From the IMG/VR virus record IMGVR_UViG_3300006802_000269, positions 1 through 34,601 of that record: DNA of 34,601 nt; one strand, 5' to 3'. The position numbers and the translations under genes are program-made. The notes under the pieces are model-generated. The model had not been told where the DNA came from, searched no databases, and saw nothing but the letters and a program-made list of their open reading frames with translations. Source of the DNA: a virus. Positions within the stretch are counted from its first letter, which is position 1. Each line of letters begins with the position of its first letter. Below, in pieces: positions 1 through 7,321 of the stretch.

Positions 1-843
1 CCGTACATCAGCGGCGACGGCGAAGCATCCACAACCGAATGGTCTACGCCATCATGGCTACCCAACGTGGAGCGCGACGGCCCAGAGGGCTGCTTGCTTA
101 TGGATGAGCTAATGCTTGGCACTCAATCAGCGCAATTCGCGTCTTACCAGCTACTAAACGATGGTCGGCTTGGCGACTACATCCTGCCCAAGGGCTGGTT
201 TGTTATCGCTGCATCTAATCGACCCAATGACGGTGCTGGTGTGTCTGGCCGCATCGACGCTGCCGTAAGTACAAGATTCAAGTATCACTTGGATGTTGTG
301 CCGTCCGCTGCTGAGACCAGCGACTACCTTGCAGACACTGGCGCTAACCCGCTTGTGGTTGCGTTCCTGAAGTTTCGCGGTGAGGCATCAGGTGATCAGG
401 CCGGACTCATTCACGAGTTCCCCGATGGCGGCACACCTAAAGACAGGGTGGCTATCGCTACACCTCGCGGCTGGCAATCAGTGTCTGACATTCTCAGTGA
501 CGATTTACCTGCTGATCTTGAGCAGATCGCCATTGAGGGTGCCGTAGGATTCGGCGCTGCCGCTGAGTTTATGGCGTTTGTCCGCACCATGCGTAACCTG
601 CCAGACATCAACTTGTTTCTGTCAGATCCGCACAACGTGCCGCTGCCGAATGAGATCACTACTCAGTATGCAGTGACCGCTGCGCTGGCTGCACGGGTGA
701 CCACTGACAACCTTGGCAATGCAGTGGTTGTTCTCAAGCGCATCAACGAAGAACTGGTCGAGGTGTTCTGGGCGCTGGCAACGCGCCGCGATGCAGACCT
801 GCTATCAACCCCTGAGTATGTGGCCCACAAGGCCACTCGCTAA
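1..843 (+). CDS. MoxR/CobS-like AAA+ ATPase, 5' truncated by window edge
   Basis: The frame is open from base 1, so the N-terminal part with Walker A lies outside the window; 280 residues remain. A GTG at 67 is inside the ATPase core and is not a credible start. Visible motifs are Walker B (CLLMDEL, about residues 31-37), sensor 1 (AASNRPND) and the conserved arginine region after VSGRID, followed by a lid-like segment (ATPRGWQSVSDIL). Members of this family remodel protein complexes together with VWA-domain partners. The next two genes are such a partner set, so a MoxR-VWA chaperone-like role is inferred. Marine phages often carry relatives annotated 'cobS', but nothing here supports cobalamin synthesis. 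A UUCG hairpin follows the stop. Confidence 0.85.
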   Translation, partial: PYISGDGEASTTEWSTPSWLPNVERDGPEGCLLMDELMLGTQSAQFASYQLLNDGRLGDYILPKGWFVIAASNRPNDGAGVSGRIDAAVSTRFKYHLDVVPSAAETSDYLADTGANPLVVAFLKFRGEASGDQAGLIHEFPDGGTPKDRVAIATPRGWQSVSDILSDDLPADLEQIAIEGAVGFGAAAEFMAFVRTMRNLPDINLFLSDPHNVPLPNEITTQYAVTAALAARVTTDNLGNAVVVLKRINEELVEVFWALATRRDADLLSTPEYVAHKATR

Positions 844-851
844 ACCCCAAC

Positions 852-868
852 GGGGCTTCGGCCCCTTT
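852..868 (+). terminator. UUCG-capped intercistronic hairpin, copy 1
   Basis: A perfect 5-bp stem, GGGGC-TTCG-GCCCC, is followed by TTT, eight bases after the ATPase stop codon. The UUCG tetraloop is exceptionally stable in RNA. The short T tract suggests a weak terminator or a 3'-end stabiliser that lowers expression of downstream genes relative to the ATPase. An identical hairpin follows the VWA gene (3110-3123). Confidence 0.5.
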
Positions 869-889
869 ACTATTTCGGAGTCAATGACT

Positions 890-1765
890 ATGGATAAGAT
901 CCAAAACAACGCAATGCTGGTTACAGCAACAATCACCAAGTTCGCTAACAAAACAAGAGACGCAGAACTGTCTGCTGATGTGGCCGCTCGCCAACAGGGC
1001 AACCCGAAAAGCTTCACCGTTACACGACGGCTTTTAGAGGCCGCGCCAATCAAAGCTTTGAGTAGGATTGTTGGGCAACTACGCAATACAGTCCTCAACC
1101 CGCTGAGCGTACCTTGGGAAGATGGGGTCAGGCTTATGCCTGTCGAGAACATCGAAACCTTTGAGGCTGAGTGGATCAAGAAAGTTGACTATGCAGAAGA
1201 GCTAAAGCGCGAGGTTGTGCGCGAGTGGCCTAAAATTCTTAAAGATGCTGCAATCAACTCCGGCTTGTCTTTCGACATTAACGACTACCCCTCGCCTGAG
1301 TACATCATTAGCAAGTACCAGTTCAGCTATGAGCTTCGCGCTATGCCTGATTCTGGCGATATCAGAGTCAACCTACCCGCAGAAAAGATTGCCAAGATAA
1401 AGGCCGACACCGAGGCCCGTATCACTCAGCGCGTCGAGGCTGCTGCTGAGTCTGTGCATGAGCGTGTAGTCGATACCTTACAGGCTCTGATCGACGGCTT
1501 AGAGCGTCACGGCATCAAGGCTGACGGTGCCAAGCGTGCGAGCAAGTTCACCGACAACACTGTCGAAAAGATTGAGGAACTGGCTGCTGTGCTGCCCAGC
1601 CTTAACATCACGGGTGACCCCAAGCTGACCCAAGCTGGCAACGCCCTGCTGACCAAGCTTGCAGACCTAGACCCAGCCAAGCTGCGCGAGTCCAAGACTG
1701 AGCGCAAGGCTGTTGCTGACACTGCCAAGTCCATTGTGGATAACCTCACTGGCCTATGGGATTAA
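890..1765 (+). CDS. DUF3150-like protein, partner in MoxR-VWA cluster
   Basis: This 291-aa protein is soluble and mostly helical, with no signal peptide or membrane segment. ATG 890 is preferred because GGAG at 877-880 sits nine bases upstream, the same spacing used by neighbours; an in-frame ATG at 884 lies too close to that site. Long helical stretches rich in Ala, Glu and Lys fill the second half (from about residue 165). From memory it resembles the DUF3150 proteins that occur between a MoxR/CobS-like ATPase and a VWA protein in phages, plasmids and ICEs; gene order here matches exactly. The molecular role is unknown; an adaptor or regulatory subunit is an inference from position. It is 13 bp upstream of the VWA gene. 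Confidence 0.7.
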   Translation: MDKIQNNAMLVTATITKFANKTRDAELSADVAARQQGNPKSFTVTRRLLEAAPIKALSRIVGQLRNTVLNPLSVPWEDGVRLMPVENIETFEAEWIKKVDYAEELKREVVREWPKILKDAAINSGLSFDINDYPSPEYIISKYQFSYELRAMPDSGDIRVNLPAEKIAKIKADTEARITQRVEAAAESVHERVVDTLQALIDGLERHGIKADGAKRASKFTDNTVEKIEELAAVLPSLNITGDPKLTQAGNALLTKLADLDPAKLRESKTERKAVADTAKSIVDNLTGLWD

Positions 1766-1778
1766 CGGAGTAATAGTT

Positions 1779-3110
1779 ATGGATGCTATGCAGATCATTC
1801 TAGAGGCGCGCAAGCGCCTTCTGAAAACCTTCCCCTACTTTGCCTTCCGCGCATATCAACTGGAGCTGATCCCCAGCACCAAGACTGCGACGATGGCAAC
1901 CGATGGCAAGGCTATCCACTTCAATGAGCAGTGGGTTGTCGGGCAGGAAAAGGAACACGGTGTGCGGTTCATCATGACCGTGATTGCCCACGAGGTGATG
2001 CACGTTGATGGGTTCCATCACCTACGCAAGGGTAACCGTGACCACAAGCTGTGGAACGAAGCTGCCGACTACGCAATCAACTACGCGCTAGTGCGTGACG
2101 GGTTCGATGTTTTCGGTGGCCTCTACAGCACCGACTACATTGGTATGTCTGCTGAGCAGATCTACACAATTATCAGCAAGCCACAGCCTCAGTCTGAGGG
2201 TGACCAGCCCAGCAACGATGAAGGCGAGGGCGAGCAGTGCGACGATGGCGAAGGTCAGGCACAGGCTGGCGACAACGGCACCCAAGACGGCGACCAGCCT
2301 AGCTCTGGCGGCGCTGAGGGCGACGGTGAGGGCGACAGTGGCTCCGCTGCTGGTGATGGCCCTGCTGATCCTGACGCGCCTTGGGGCGAGGTATGGGAGG
2401 CTGCTGGTGACGATGGGCAGGGTATGTCTGAGGCCGCTAAGGCTGAAGCTGAGCGCGAGATCGCTTCGCAAGTGTTTGAGGCTGCTAAGGCCCATGAGAA
2501 GATCCGCGACAGTGGCTCTGGTCGAGGCGCGAGTGTTGACCAGATCATCAGCGGATTCTCTGGTGATCCGGTGCCTTGGCACCAGCACCTCAAGTCTGCG
2601 TTTGATCAGTTCGTTTTGTCTGAGCATACCTATGCTCGACCCAATCGTCGGCTGCTATCGCAAGGCTTGATACTGCCCACGCAAAACCGCGAGCCTAACG
2701 GTGAGTTGGTTGTGGTGCAGGATGTCAGCTACTCCATGACTCAGGAAGAGTTGGATATGAATGCTGGGCATGTGCAGGACATCATTGACGAGGTGCAGCC
2801 TATCAAGACTGTGGTCATTTACTGCCACGATGTAGTGTGCGGTGTCGAGGAGTTCGACAGGCATGAAGAGCTAACGCTCAAGATTCCTGAGTTCGGCGGT
2901 ACTGAGTTCAATCCACCGTTCAACTATGTTGAGCGCAACGATATCGAACCATGCGCGATGATCTACTTCACCGATGGCTGGGGCGAGGTTGGGCCTAATG
3001 CACGGCACGACTTCACCATGCCTGACTATCCGGTGTTCTGGGCAACCACTGACCGCGACCCTATGTGGCGAGGCTGTGAGCCTTTTGGTGAAATCATCAA
3101 AGTAACCTAG
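1779..3110 (+). CDS. DUF2201-type metallopeptidase-like and VWA-domain protein
   Basis: This 443-aa protein starts at ATG 1779 with GGAG eight bases upstream. Domain 1 (about residues 1-130) has an HExxH motif (AHEVMH, near residue 71) followed by further His and a NEAADYAIN segment, as in the putative metallopeptidase domain of DUF2201 proteins. Residues about 135-205 are an acidic Gly/Asp/Glu-rich linker. Domain 2 is VWA-like, with a MIDAS-type DVSYS near residue 315, GGTEF near 373 and FTDGWGE near 398. In this family the VWA domain is thought to dock on a MoxR-type ATPase, consistent with the gene at 1-843. Protease activity is not shown by sequence. A UUCG hairpin begins at its last stop base. 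Confidence 0.8.
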   Translation: MDAMQIILEARKRLLKTFPYFAFRAYQLELIPSTKTATMATDGKAIHFNEQWVVGQEKEHGVRFIMTVIAHEVMHVDGFHHLRKGNRDHKLWNEAADYAINYALVRDGFDVFGGLYSTDYIGMSAEQIYTIISKPQPQSEGDQPSNDEGEGEQCDDGEGQAQAGDNGTQDGDQPSSGGAEGDGEGDSGSAAGDGPADPDAPWGEVWEAAGDDGQGMSEAAKAEAEREIASQVFEAAKAHEKIRDSGSGRGASVDQIISGFSGDPVPWHQHLKSAFDQFVLSEHTYARPNRRLLSQGLILPTQNREPNGELVVVQDVSYSMTQEELDMNAGHVQDIIDEVQPIKTVVIYCHDVVCGVEEFDRHEELTLKIPEFGGTEFNPPFNYVERNDIEPCAMIYFTDGWGEVGPNARHDFTMPDYPVFWATTDRDPMWRGCEPFGEIIKVT

Positions 3111-3125
3111 GGGCTTCGGCCCCTT
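3110..3125 (+). terminator. UUCG-capped intercistronic hairpin, copy 2
   Basis: The same 14-base GGGGC-TTCG-GCCCC hairpin as at 852-865 begins on the last base of the VWA stop codon and is followed by TT. Its exact repetition after two genes of one operon suggests a shared role in transcript stability or partial termination. The following gene still has its own GGAG ribosome site. Confidence 0.5.
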
Positions 3126-3152
3126 AACATCAAAATGACGGAGAGCGTAGAT

Positions 3153-3383
3153 ATGAACGTGAAAATAAATGCTGATGGCACTAGGGGTGAACTGCCCTTG
3201 AGCCGTGGACGCGGTAGGCCACCCAAGAACGCCGATGAAACAGGCCACAGCCTGTTAGTGAAAGATGAATGTGCAGCGGCGTTTCGCGAGGCAAAAGCTG
3301 AGTACGAAAAAGATCTGCCATACAAACTCACTAACGGCCAGTTCATGATGGTGCTGGTACATAACTTCCAACAGCGGCAGTAG
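3153..3383 (+). CDS. Small AT-hook protein, unknown function
   Basis: A 76-aa protein starts at ATG 3153; GGAG at 3140-3143 lies nine bases upstream, whereas an in-frame ATG at 3135 lies before that site. Residues about 18-26 read SRGRGRPPK, a good match to the AT-hook core (GRP flanked by basic residues), which binds the minor groove of AT-rich DNA. The remainder is a short helical region with acidic and basic residues. It is the first gene after the MoxR-VWA group and hairpin copy 2, and may be co-transcribed. A DNA-binding accessory or regulatory role is inferred from the motif alone. Confidence 0.7.
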   Translation: MNVKINADGTRGELPLSRGRGRPPKNADETGHSLLVKDECAAAFREAKAEYEKDLPYKLTNGQFMMVLVHNFQQRQ

Positions 3384-3677
3384 CCGCGAACCATCCTGAG
3401 TACGATGCAAAACTGCTCTCTGATTTCAGCGCAGTGTCTGCCTTGGTAGGCACTCCGATGCAATCCGCATCATTACGGGAGATAGAACATTGAAGTAATG
3501 CAAACCCACCGCCGCGAGTCACCTTGCACGATGCGCGGGTATGGGTACGGGTATGGTGCAGGGCACGCACAGGGAAGACCAACCTGTGGTGAGCGACAGA
3601 GATGCGACCTCATGGGCCAAACCAATAAGTCCCAGTAAAGCCTTGGCATTCATTTAATTATTTGTTGGAGAATAGAC
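3384..3677 (+). other. Structured 294-base gap with possible 46-aa ORF
   Basis: No convincing long gene is present. Several tight inverted repeats lie in series: TGCCT/AGGCA at 3439-3452, GATGC/GCATC at 3457-3471, CATTAC/GTAATG at 3471-3500 and ACAGG/CCTGT near 3567-3585. An ORF at 3498-3638 (46 aa, containing a Gly-Tyr run GYGYGYG) has its ATG in the 3' arm of the third hairpin and a GGGAG in that hairpin's loop, but 16 bases of spacing makes initiation doubtful. The gap could be a structured leader for the gene at 3678 or a small RNA. No promoter is obvious. Confidence 0.35.
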
Positions 3678-4076
3678 ATGCACCCATATATCACGGTGTC
3701 GGTTTCGTTGTCTTGCGCTGCGCTCTCTGGAGCTATGGCGTTTCTAGGGTTTGAGTACATGCGCGAAGGCGTTGGGCTATACCCTGCAATATCTTTCCCG
3801 ATGGCAACGATGCTGTTGTTCGTTCCGTTTTGGTTTGTTTCAGGCACTGATGAGGCTGAAGAGGATAGCGTCTTGCAAGTGCCTGTATGTAAAAAGTGCG
3901 GGGTGCGGATTCCATCTGATTACGCCAACCCTAAGCACACCTTACAAGGCCGCTGCCTTGATTGCTGGAACGCAGATGATTCCATACCTTCTGTTTTCGA
4001 CCTCTATACAGAAGAGGAAATGGGATACCGCCCCGCAACAAAAGAAGAGCTAAGCAAAATCAACACAGGGAGATAA
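3678..4076 (+). CDS. Two-TM membrane protein with C-terminal zinc ribbon
   Basis: A 132-aa protein starts at ATG 3678 with GGAG seven bases upstream. Residues about 4-26 and 33-54 are hydrophobic and predicted to span the inner membrane. An acidic linker (about 57-63) leads to a soluble zinc-ribbon-like module with CKKCG near residue 71 and CLDCW near residue 93. The architecture suggests a cytoplasmic metal-binding domain tethered to the inner membrane. No family is recognised. It ends one base before the next start, so the two are probably translated together. It may modify the host membrane or a host complex early in infection; this is only inference from position. Confidence 0.65.
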   Translation: MHPYITVSVSLSCAALSGAMAFLGFEYMREGVGLYPAISFPMATMLLFVPFWFVSGTDEAEEDSVLQVPVCKKCGVRIPSDYANPKHTLQGRCLDCWNADDSIPSVFDLYTEEEMGYRPATKEELSKINTGR

Positions 4077-4077
4077 T

Positions 4078-4311
4078 ATGAACTCACAAGAAGAGTTTGA
4101 AAAAGTGAAGCAATCAATCATGTCGGCACTGCCTAGCGAGATAGAAGGCCCGTGGCAGATGTCTGTGATCATGGGCATCATCATGGCGGCTTATGGCGTA
4201 GACAGTCCGCAAGAGGCATCGCTGGTTTGTGTACAGGCAGCGTCTGATTATTGCGACTTTCTGGTAAAGCAGGATGAGGAATGCACCTGCCCAGACGGGG
4301 AGCTTCACTGA
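4078..4311 (+). CDS. Conserved-looking hypothetical protein
   Basis: A 77-aa acidic, helical protein starts at ATG 4078, one base after the upstream stop, with GGGAG just upstream. The sequence has two amphipathic helices and a Cys-containing C-terminus (CVQAASDYC, ECTC), but no metal-binding arrangement is clear. Its stop overlaps the next start as TGATG. No family is recognised; the tight packing and good ribosome site support it as a real gene of the plus-strand block. Confidence 0.65.
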   Translation: MNSQEEFEKVKQSIMSALPSEIEGPWQMSVIMGIIMAAYGVDSPQEASLVCVQAASDYCDFLVKQDEECTCPDGELH

Positions 4312-4448
4312 TGATTGAGCGCCCCGATAGTTCTTTCCATAACCCTTACGAGTTCGACGCCGACATCTGCGATGACTGCGGTGCTGAGATGCACGAAGAG
4401 CAGGACGATGATGGCCGTATGTACTTGTTATGTCCCGAATGTCCGTAG
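4311..4448 (+). CDS. 45-aa zinc-ribbon protein
   Basis: A small gene overlaps the preceding stop (TGATG) and has a strong GGGGAG ribosome site at 4297-4302. The 45 residues contain CDDCG near residues 20-24 and CPEC near 41-44, forming a two-knuckle zinc ribbon with an acidic loop between. Such mini zinc ribbons are common in phages as DNA-, RNA- or protein-binding adaptors. It is the last gene of the left plus-strand block. Length is below usual gene-calling cutoffs, but overlap, ribosome site and cysteine spacing all support it. Confidence 0.7.
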   Translation: MIERPDSSFHNPYEFDADICDDCGAEMHEEQDDDGRMYLLCPECP

Positions 4449-4499
4449 TTGACCGCTAAAGCATTTTACGTTCTACTTATCGGACTCCTGCGTTTTCAT

Positions 4500-4534
4500 A
4501 ACCCCAGCCAAGCGCCCCCGCTTGGTTAGGGGTT
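4500..4534 (+). terminator. Large GC-rich hairpin, possible terminator of left block
   Basis: AACCCC (4500-4505) pairs with GGGGTT (4529-4534), and CCAAGCG (4508-4514) pairs with CGCTTGG (4519-4525), closing a CCCC loop. It lies 51 bases after the last plus-strand gene. The following bases are C-rich then TTTTATT, so it is not a textbook intrinsic terminator; it may act as one or protect the 3' end. Confidence 0.45.
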
Positions 4535-4627
4535 CCCCCCTTCCCTTTTATTGACCAGTCAATAGATAAGGCTTGCGTCCTGCAATCCTACATCCCTACC
4601 CAATCAGTAAACCCTTTTACCCAACCA

Positions 4628-4653
4628 TAAAAAATTTACGCATTTTTGCGTAA
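4628..4653 (-). terminator. Intrinsic terminator of the primase-helicase block
   Basis: Read on the minus strand, a perfect 7-bp stem (TTACGCA/TGCGTAA, loop AAAA) is followed by A and six Ts. It lies about 110 bases beyond the 148-aa gene that ends the minus-strand block. Stem plus T run in this orientation supports rho-independent termination of minus-strand transcripts. Confidence 0.7.
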
Positions 4654-4765
4654 TCGTAACCCCAATAAACATAAGGCTTTCAGAGGATTTTTCGAGGGGT
4701 CGGCTGCCCAGACAAAACATGCCAACAACGCGACTGTGGGTACTCAAGACAACAGGTTGGTTTTC

Positions 4766-5212
4766 TTATACAAACTCTAGGACTGATATAAGCGTGTCGA
4801 TATCTGACTGCGAGTCGGTGGGCTGGTCTTCTACTATCATCAGGTAGGTGAGGGTGGCGGCTGGCTCCCCAAATTCTTTTGTAATTTTTCGGAAGGTTCT
4901 GCTGAGCATGAGCAGCCTGTCGTTACGGTTGCTGTGACCGCTGCCGCCAAACGTGGAGGTCATGTCTGGCGATTTCAGATAAACACCCGCCTGAACAGCT
5001 TGCGAAAGTATTCGCTCTGCCGCTTGGTGGTGCCGAATTGTGATTGCTTTTTTAAGTAATAACTTGTCAATAAACATCTGGTCATTGATGCGAGCGCGGC
5101 CAACACCACTGTCGGCTTGCTCCAAGCTGATGACATGACGGCGGTGTAGTGCCGCCGTTCCTATGTCGTTGACCTGCTTAGGTTTCAATGTCCCAGTCAT
5201 CGTCTGTCTCAT
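4766..5212 (-). CDS. Hypothetical protein downstream of primase-helicase
   Basis: A 148-aa basic, mostly helical protein overlaps the end of the primase-helicase gene by 35 bases, so translation is likely coupled; ATG 5212 has no strong ribosome site of its own, and an in-frame ATG at 5200 is an alternative. The central segment (about residues 38-75, with RINDQMFIDKLL and HHQAAERI) resembles a short helical module seen in some phage regulatory proteins, but the match is too weak to name. No signal peptide or membrane segment. Position at the end of the replication block suggests a replication- or transcription-linked role, as inference only. Confidence 0.6.
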   Translation of the reverse strand: MRQTMTGTLKPKQVNDIGTAALHRRHVISLEQADSGVGRARINDQMFIDKLLLKKAITIRHHQAAERILSQAVQAGVYLKSPDMTSTFGGSGHSNRNDRLLMLSRTFRKITKEFGEPAATLTYLMIVEDQPTDSQSDIDTLISVLEFV

Positions 5213-6935
5213 GCCAGTCTGGAACCCTAGCGGTAAATGGATCAGGCATGTCCTCTAGCTTCAATTCGCTATAGCGCCCAGTCGGTATGTCATAATCTAA
5301 GACGGTGCCGCCCGTTGCTCCAATCCACTTGAACCTAACCTTCCAGACATGTATTTCGCTGGCCTTCTCAGGACTGAGGTGTACCGTGATCCCCAAGTCA
5401 GCCTTAGCAAAGAATGCTGCGCTGCCTGAGATGTTCATTCCTTTTGGCACTGCTGTTGTGCCGTCAGGATTGGTTGGCATTTTGGCTGGGTGAGCAATAA
5501 ACCAAATGTGTATCTGATTGGCTCTGGCAAAAGCAACAAGCCGAGTGAGCATTTCGTTGATGCCCTGATGCTCGTTATCCACCGACTTGCTTTGTGAGAT
5601 GTAATTGTACGGGTCAATGACTAAGCCTCTGATGCCTAGTCTCATAACAGCTTGCCTAGCTCGGTCTAAGATACTGTCGATGGTCGCAGCCTCGCCGCCG
5701 CGCTGCTCTAAGAACAGGAAGTGATCGTTGACCCATTTCATCGCAGACACCGACTCAACCCTGCTCATTCTGTCAGGCATCCCTTCAAAGAACGGCTTGC
5801 CCACATACTTCTCGCTGAGCTTGGCAATGTGCAGCGGAGGCGGATTCTCAAAGCTGGCAACAGCAAACCGCCACCCCTCAGACTGCGCCAGATTAACCAT
5901 TATCTGGTCAATAAACTCTGACTTGCCAGATCCCGGCAAACCAGTGACCACAGACAATTGCCCCGGCACCACAGTAAACAGCTTATCCACAGACGCCAGC
6001 CCAGTAGACAGACCGCCCACCAGTCCCTTGTCGTAGAGGTTGGCAATGTCTAGCGCATAGTCATCCGCAGAATAAACGCCCTCCAACGGCATAGCCGCTG
6101 CCTGATCTATCGCAGAAGCGAGCGCCTCTGGCCCAAGCTTTTGCAGAACATCGTTTGCATCTTTGCATTCATCAGGCCAGTCAACAGCCCAGCACTTAGC
6201 CCTTCCGATTCTTCTCGCCAGTTCTTCAGCAAGAGCAACGCCAGCGTCATCGCCATCAACAGCAATGACCACTCTATCTACCCGCTCAATCAAATCCTTT
6301 GCCGCCCAGACATAAGAAAACTTATTGTCCTCCTCTGGGCTTGGCTTCTTATCTGAGACTTTGATCGGTGCGCCGTTGGGAACGCTAACGCAGTAGTCGA
6401 TCCCTGCTGTGGCACACGCCAGTAAATCCATTTCGCCCTCGACAATCACAAGGACTGTCGCATCGTCCGAGATATGCTCAACACCCCACAGGGTTCTCGC
6501 CGCCCCGTCTTGAGTGAACGCTTTGGATTCTATGCTTCGCCACTTCACGGCTTCTTTGTTGCCGTAGACAAAACCGATGGCGCTTTGTTCGCCGTGGCCG
6601 TGGAAGAATTTTTTACCATTCACCACTGAATACTTGTCTGCCAGTGTTGGGTTGATACCCCGCCCCGAAAGATATTCGCTGATCAATTCTTTGTTGGTTG
6701 TCTTGGGAACAGATATTGCCCTGATCTTAGGCGCTGGCTCTCGGTAGTCAGGATGCTTGGTCTTGCCTGTTATCCCGCAATGGTGGCAGTAGTACAGCGT
6801 GGTGTTACCGTCCATCGTTAGGCTGAGAGTTTTCTGTCCTTTTTTCTTTCTGCTGCTGCCGCATGATGGGCAGACAATTCTTGTGTCCTCGGTGTACTGG
6901 ACTAGGATTGAATCCAAGTCTTCTCGATTTAGCAT
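5178..6935 (-). CDS. T7 gp4-like primase-helicase
   Basis: This 585-aa protein combines primase and replicative helicase. An N-terminal zinc-binding domain has Cys22, Cys25, Cys50 and Cys53 (CPSCG...CHHCG). A TOPRIM domain follows with VIVEGEMD near residue 165 and VDGDDAG near residue 228. The C-terminal RecA-like DnaB-family domain has Walker A (GLPGSGKS, near 333) and Walker B-like LVIDP near 440. It should unwind the phage fork and lay down primers, as gp4 of T7 does. ATG 6935 is chosen over an upstream start at 6968 because it is preceded by GCAGGAG five bases away. The leader contains competing inverted repeats (6981-7069). No DNA polymerase is seen nearby. Confidence 0.92.
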   Translation of the reverse strand: MLNREDLDSILVQYTEDTRIVCPSCGSSRKKKGQKTLSLTMDGNTTLYYCHHCGITGKTKHPDYREPAPKIRAISVPKTTNKELISEYLSGRGINPTLADKYSVVNGKKFFHGHGEQSAIGFVYGNKEAVKWRSIESKAFTQDGAARTLWGVEHISDDATVLVIVEGEMDLLACATAGIDYCVSVPNGAPIKVSDKKPSPEEDNKFSYVWAAKDLIERVDRVVIAVDGDDAGVALAEELARRIGRAKCWAVDWPDECKDANDVLQKLGPEALASAIDQAAAMPLEGVYSADDYALDIANLYDKGLVGGLSTGLASVDKLFTVVPGQLSVVTGLPGSGKSEFIDQIMVNLAQSEGWRFAVASFENPPPLHIAKLSEKYVGKPFFEGMPDRMSRVESVSAMKWVNDHFLFLEQRGGEAATIDSILDRARQAVMRLGIRGLVIDPYNYISQSKSVDNEHQGINEMLTRLVAFARANQIHIWFIAHPAKMPTNPDGTTAVPKGMNISGSAAFFAKADLGITVHLSPEKASEIHVWKVRFKWIGATGGTVLDYDIPTGRYSELKLEDMPDPFTARVPDWHETDDDWDIET

Positions 6936-6980
6936 TTGCACTCCTGCTTTTGCTGTGGTTAAAATCAACCGTCAGGTTGT

Positions 6981-7069
6981 CTTAGGAATATGCCAAGCCA
7001 AGCAAATGCTTAGCTTAGAAATTACCTTAAAAATAATTAGGAAGATGCCTAAGTAGGCATATTCCTAAG
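6981..7069 (-). promoter_or_regulatory. Three-arm repeat region upstream of primase-helicase
   Basis: Three copies of the 13-base pattern TTAGGAAnATGCC occur: direct at 6982-6994 and 7037-7049, inverted at 7056-7068. The outer pair matches perfectly over 14 bases (CTTAGGAATATGCC, 6981-6994 against 7056-7069). On the minus-strand transcript the first arm can pair either with the adjacent second arm, forming a terminator with one mismatch, or with the distant third arm perfectly. This could be an attenuator, or a set of operator sites for a dimeric repressor or initiator. Confidence 0.6.
7029..7069 (-). terminator. Terminator overlapping end of the 90-aa gene
   Basis: On the minus strand, TTAGGAATATGCC (7068-7056) pairs with GGCATCTTCCTAA (7049-7037), with one mismatch and a six-base loop carrying the TAG stop of the 90-aa gene. 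TTATTTTT follows immediately. A ribosome finishing the 90-aa gene would cover the first arm, so translation could influence termination. Confidence 0.65.
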
Positions 7070-7321
7070 GAATTCCTCCTCTATCTCTTCTACTAAGTCA
7101 TTGACGGCTCTTGTTCTCTGCACCCCATCAAGCCTCGCCGCATCAAGAGCCTTGCGTCTCAACTCAAGCGGGTGTTCTACCCGTATCCCTGCTGCTTGCT
7201 TTTCATCGTAAAAGAATTTGATGGCGTCAATACGCTCACGGGCGCTGCTGCCGTCTAAGTCCTTAACTGTCTGCAAGATCATTTTTCTCTGTAACCGTAA
7301 TTTCTGCTCTTGGGTTATCAC
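7049..7321 (-). CDS. Hypothetical 90-aa helical protein
   Basis: A basic, highly charged and helical protein that overlaps the end of the RusA-like gene by 59 bases. The GTG at 7321 is preferred because GGGGA lies seven bases upstream; an internal ATG at 7282 has only a weak ribosome site and would shorten the overlap to 20 bases. No conserved motif is recognised. Its 3' end lies inside a terminator hairpin, so its translation may control read-through into primase-helicase. Placement between resolvase and primase suggests a replication or recombination accessory role, not proven. Confidence 0.6.
   Translation of the reverse strand: MITQEQKLRLQRKMILQTVKDLDGSSARERIDAIKFFYDEKQAAGIRVEHPLELRRKALDAARLDGVQRTRAVNDLVEEIEEEFLRNMPT

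Larger units (their letters stand above)
4449..4765. other. Convergent intergenic region
   Basis: This 317-base stretch lies between convergent blocks and contains no supported gene. It holds a large GC-rich hairpin at 4500-4534, an intrinsic terminator for the minus strand at 4628-4653, and a weaker CCAAC/GTTGG pair followed by TTTTCTT near 4717-4762. It most likely insulates the left plus-strand block from the minus-strand replication block. Confidence 0.6.

Noticed and set aside
2088-2670. Two long ORFs of 179 and 191 aa inside the VWA gene
   Set aside because: They are overlapping frames created by the GC-rich acidic linker; composition is unlike a protein (runs of Leu, Arg, Thr, Ala).
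1-3110. Cobalamin biosynthesis (cobS/cobT) reading of the ATPase and VWA genes
   Set aside because: The motifs are those of MoxR and DUF2201/VWA families in general; no other cobalt-chelatase or corrin gene is present.
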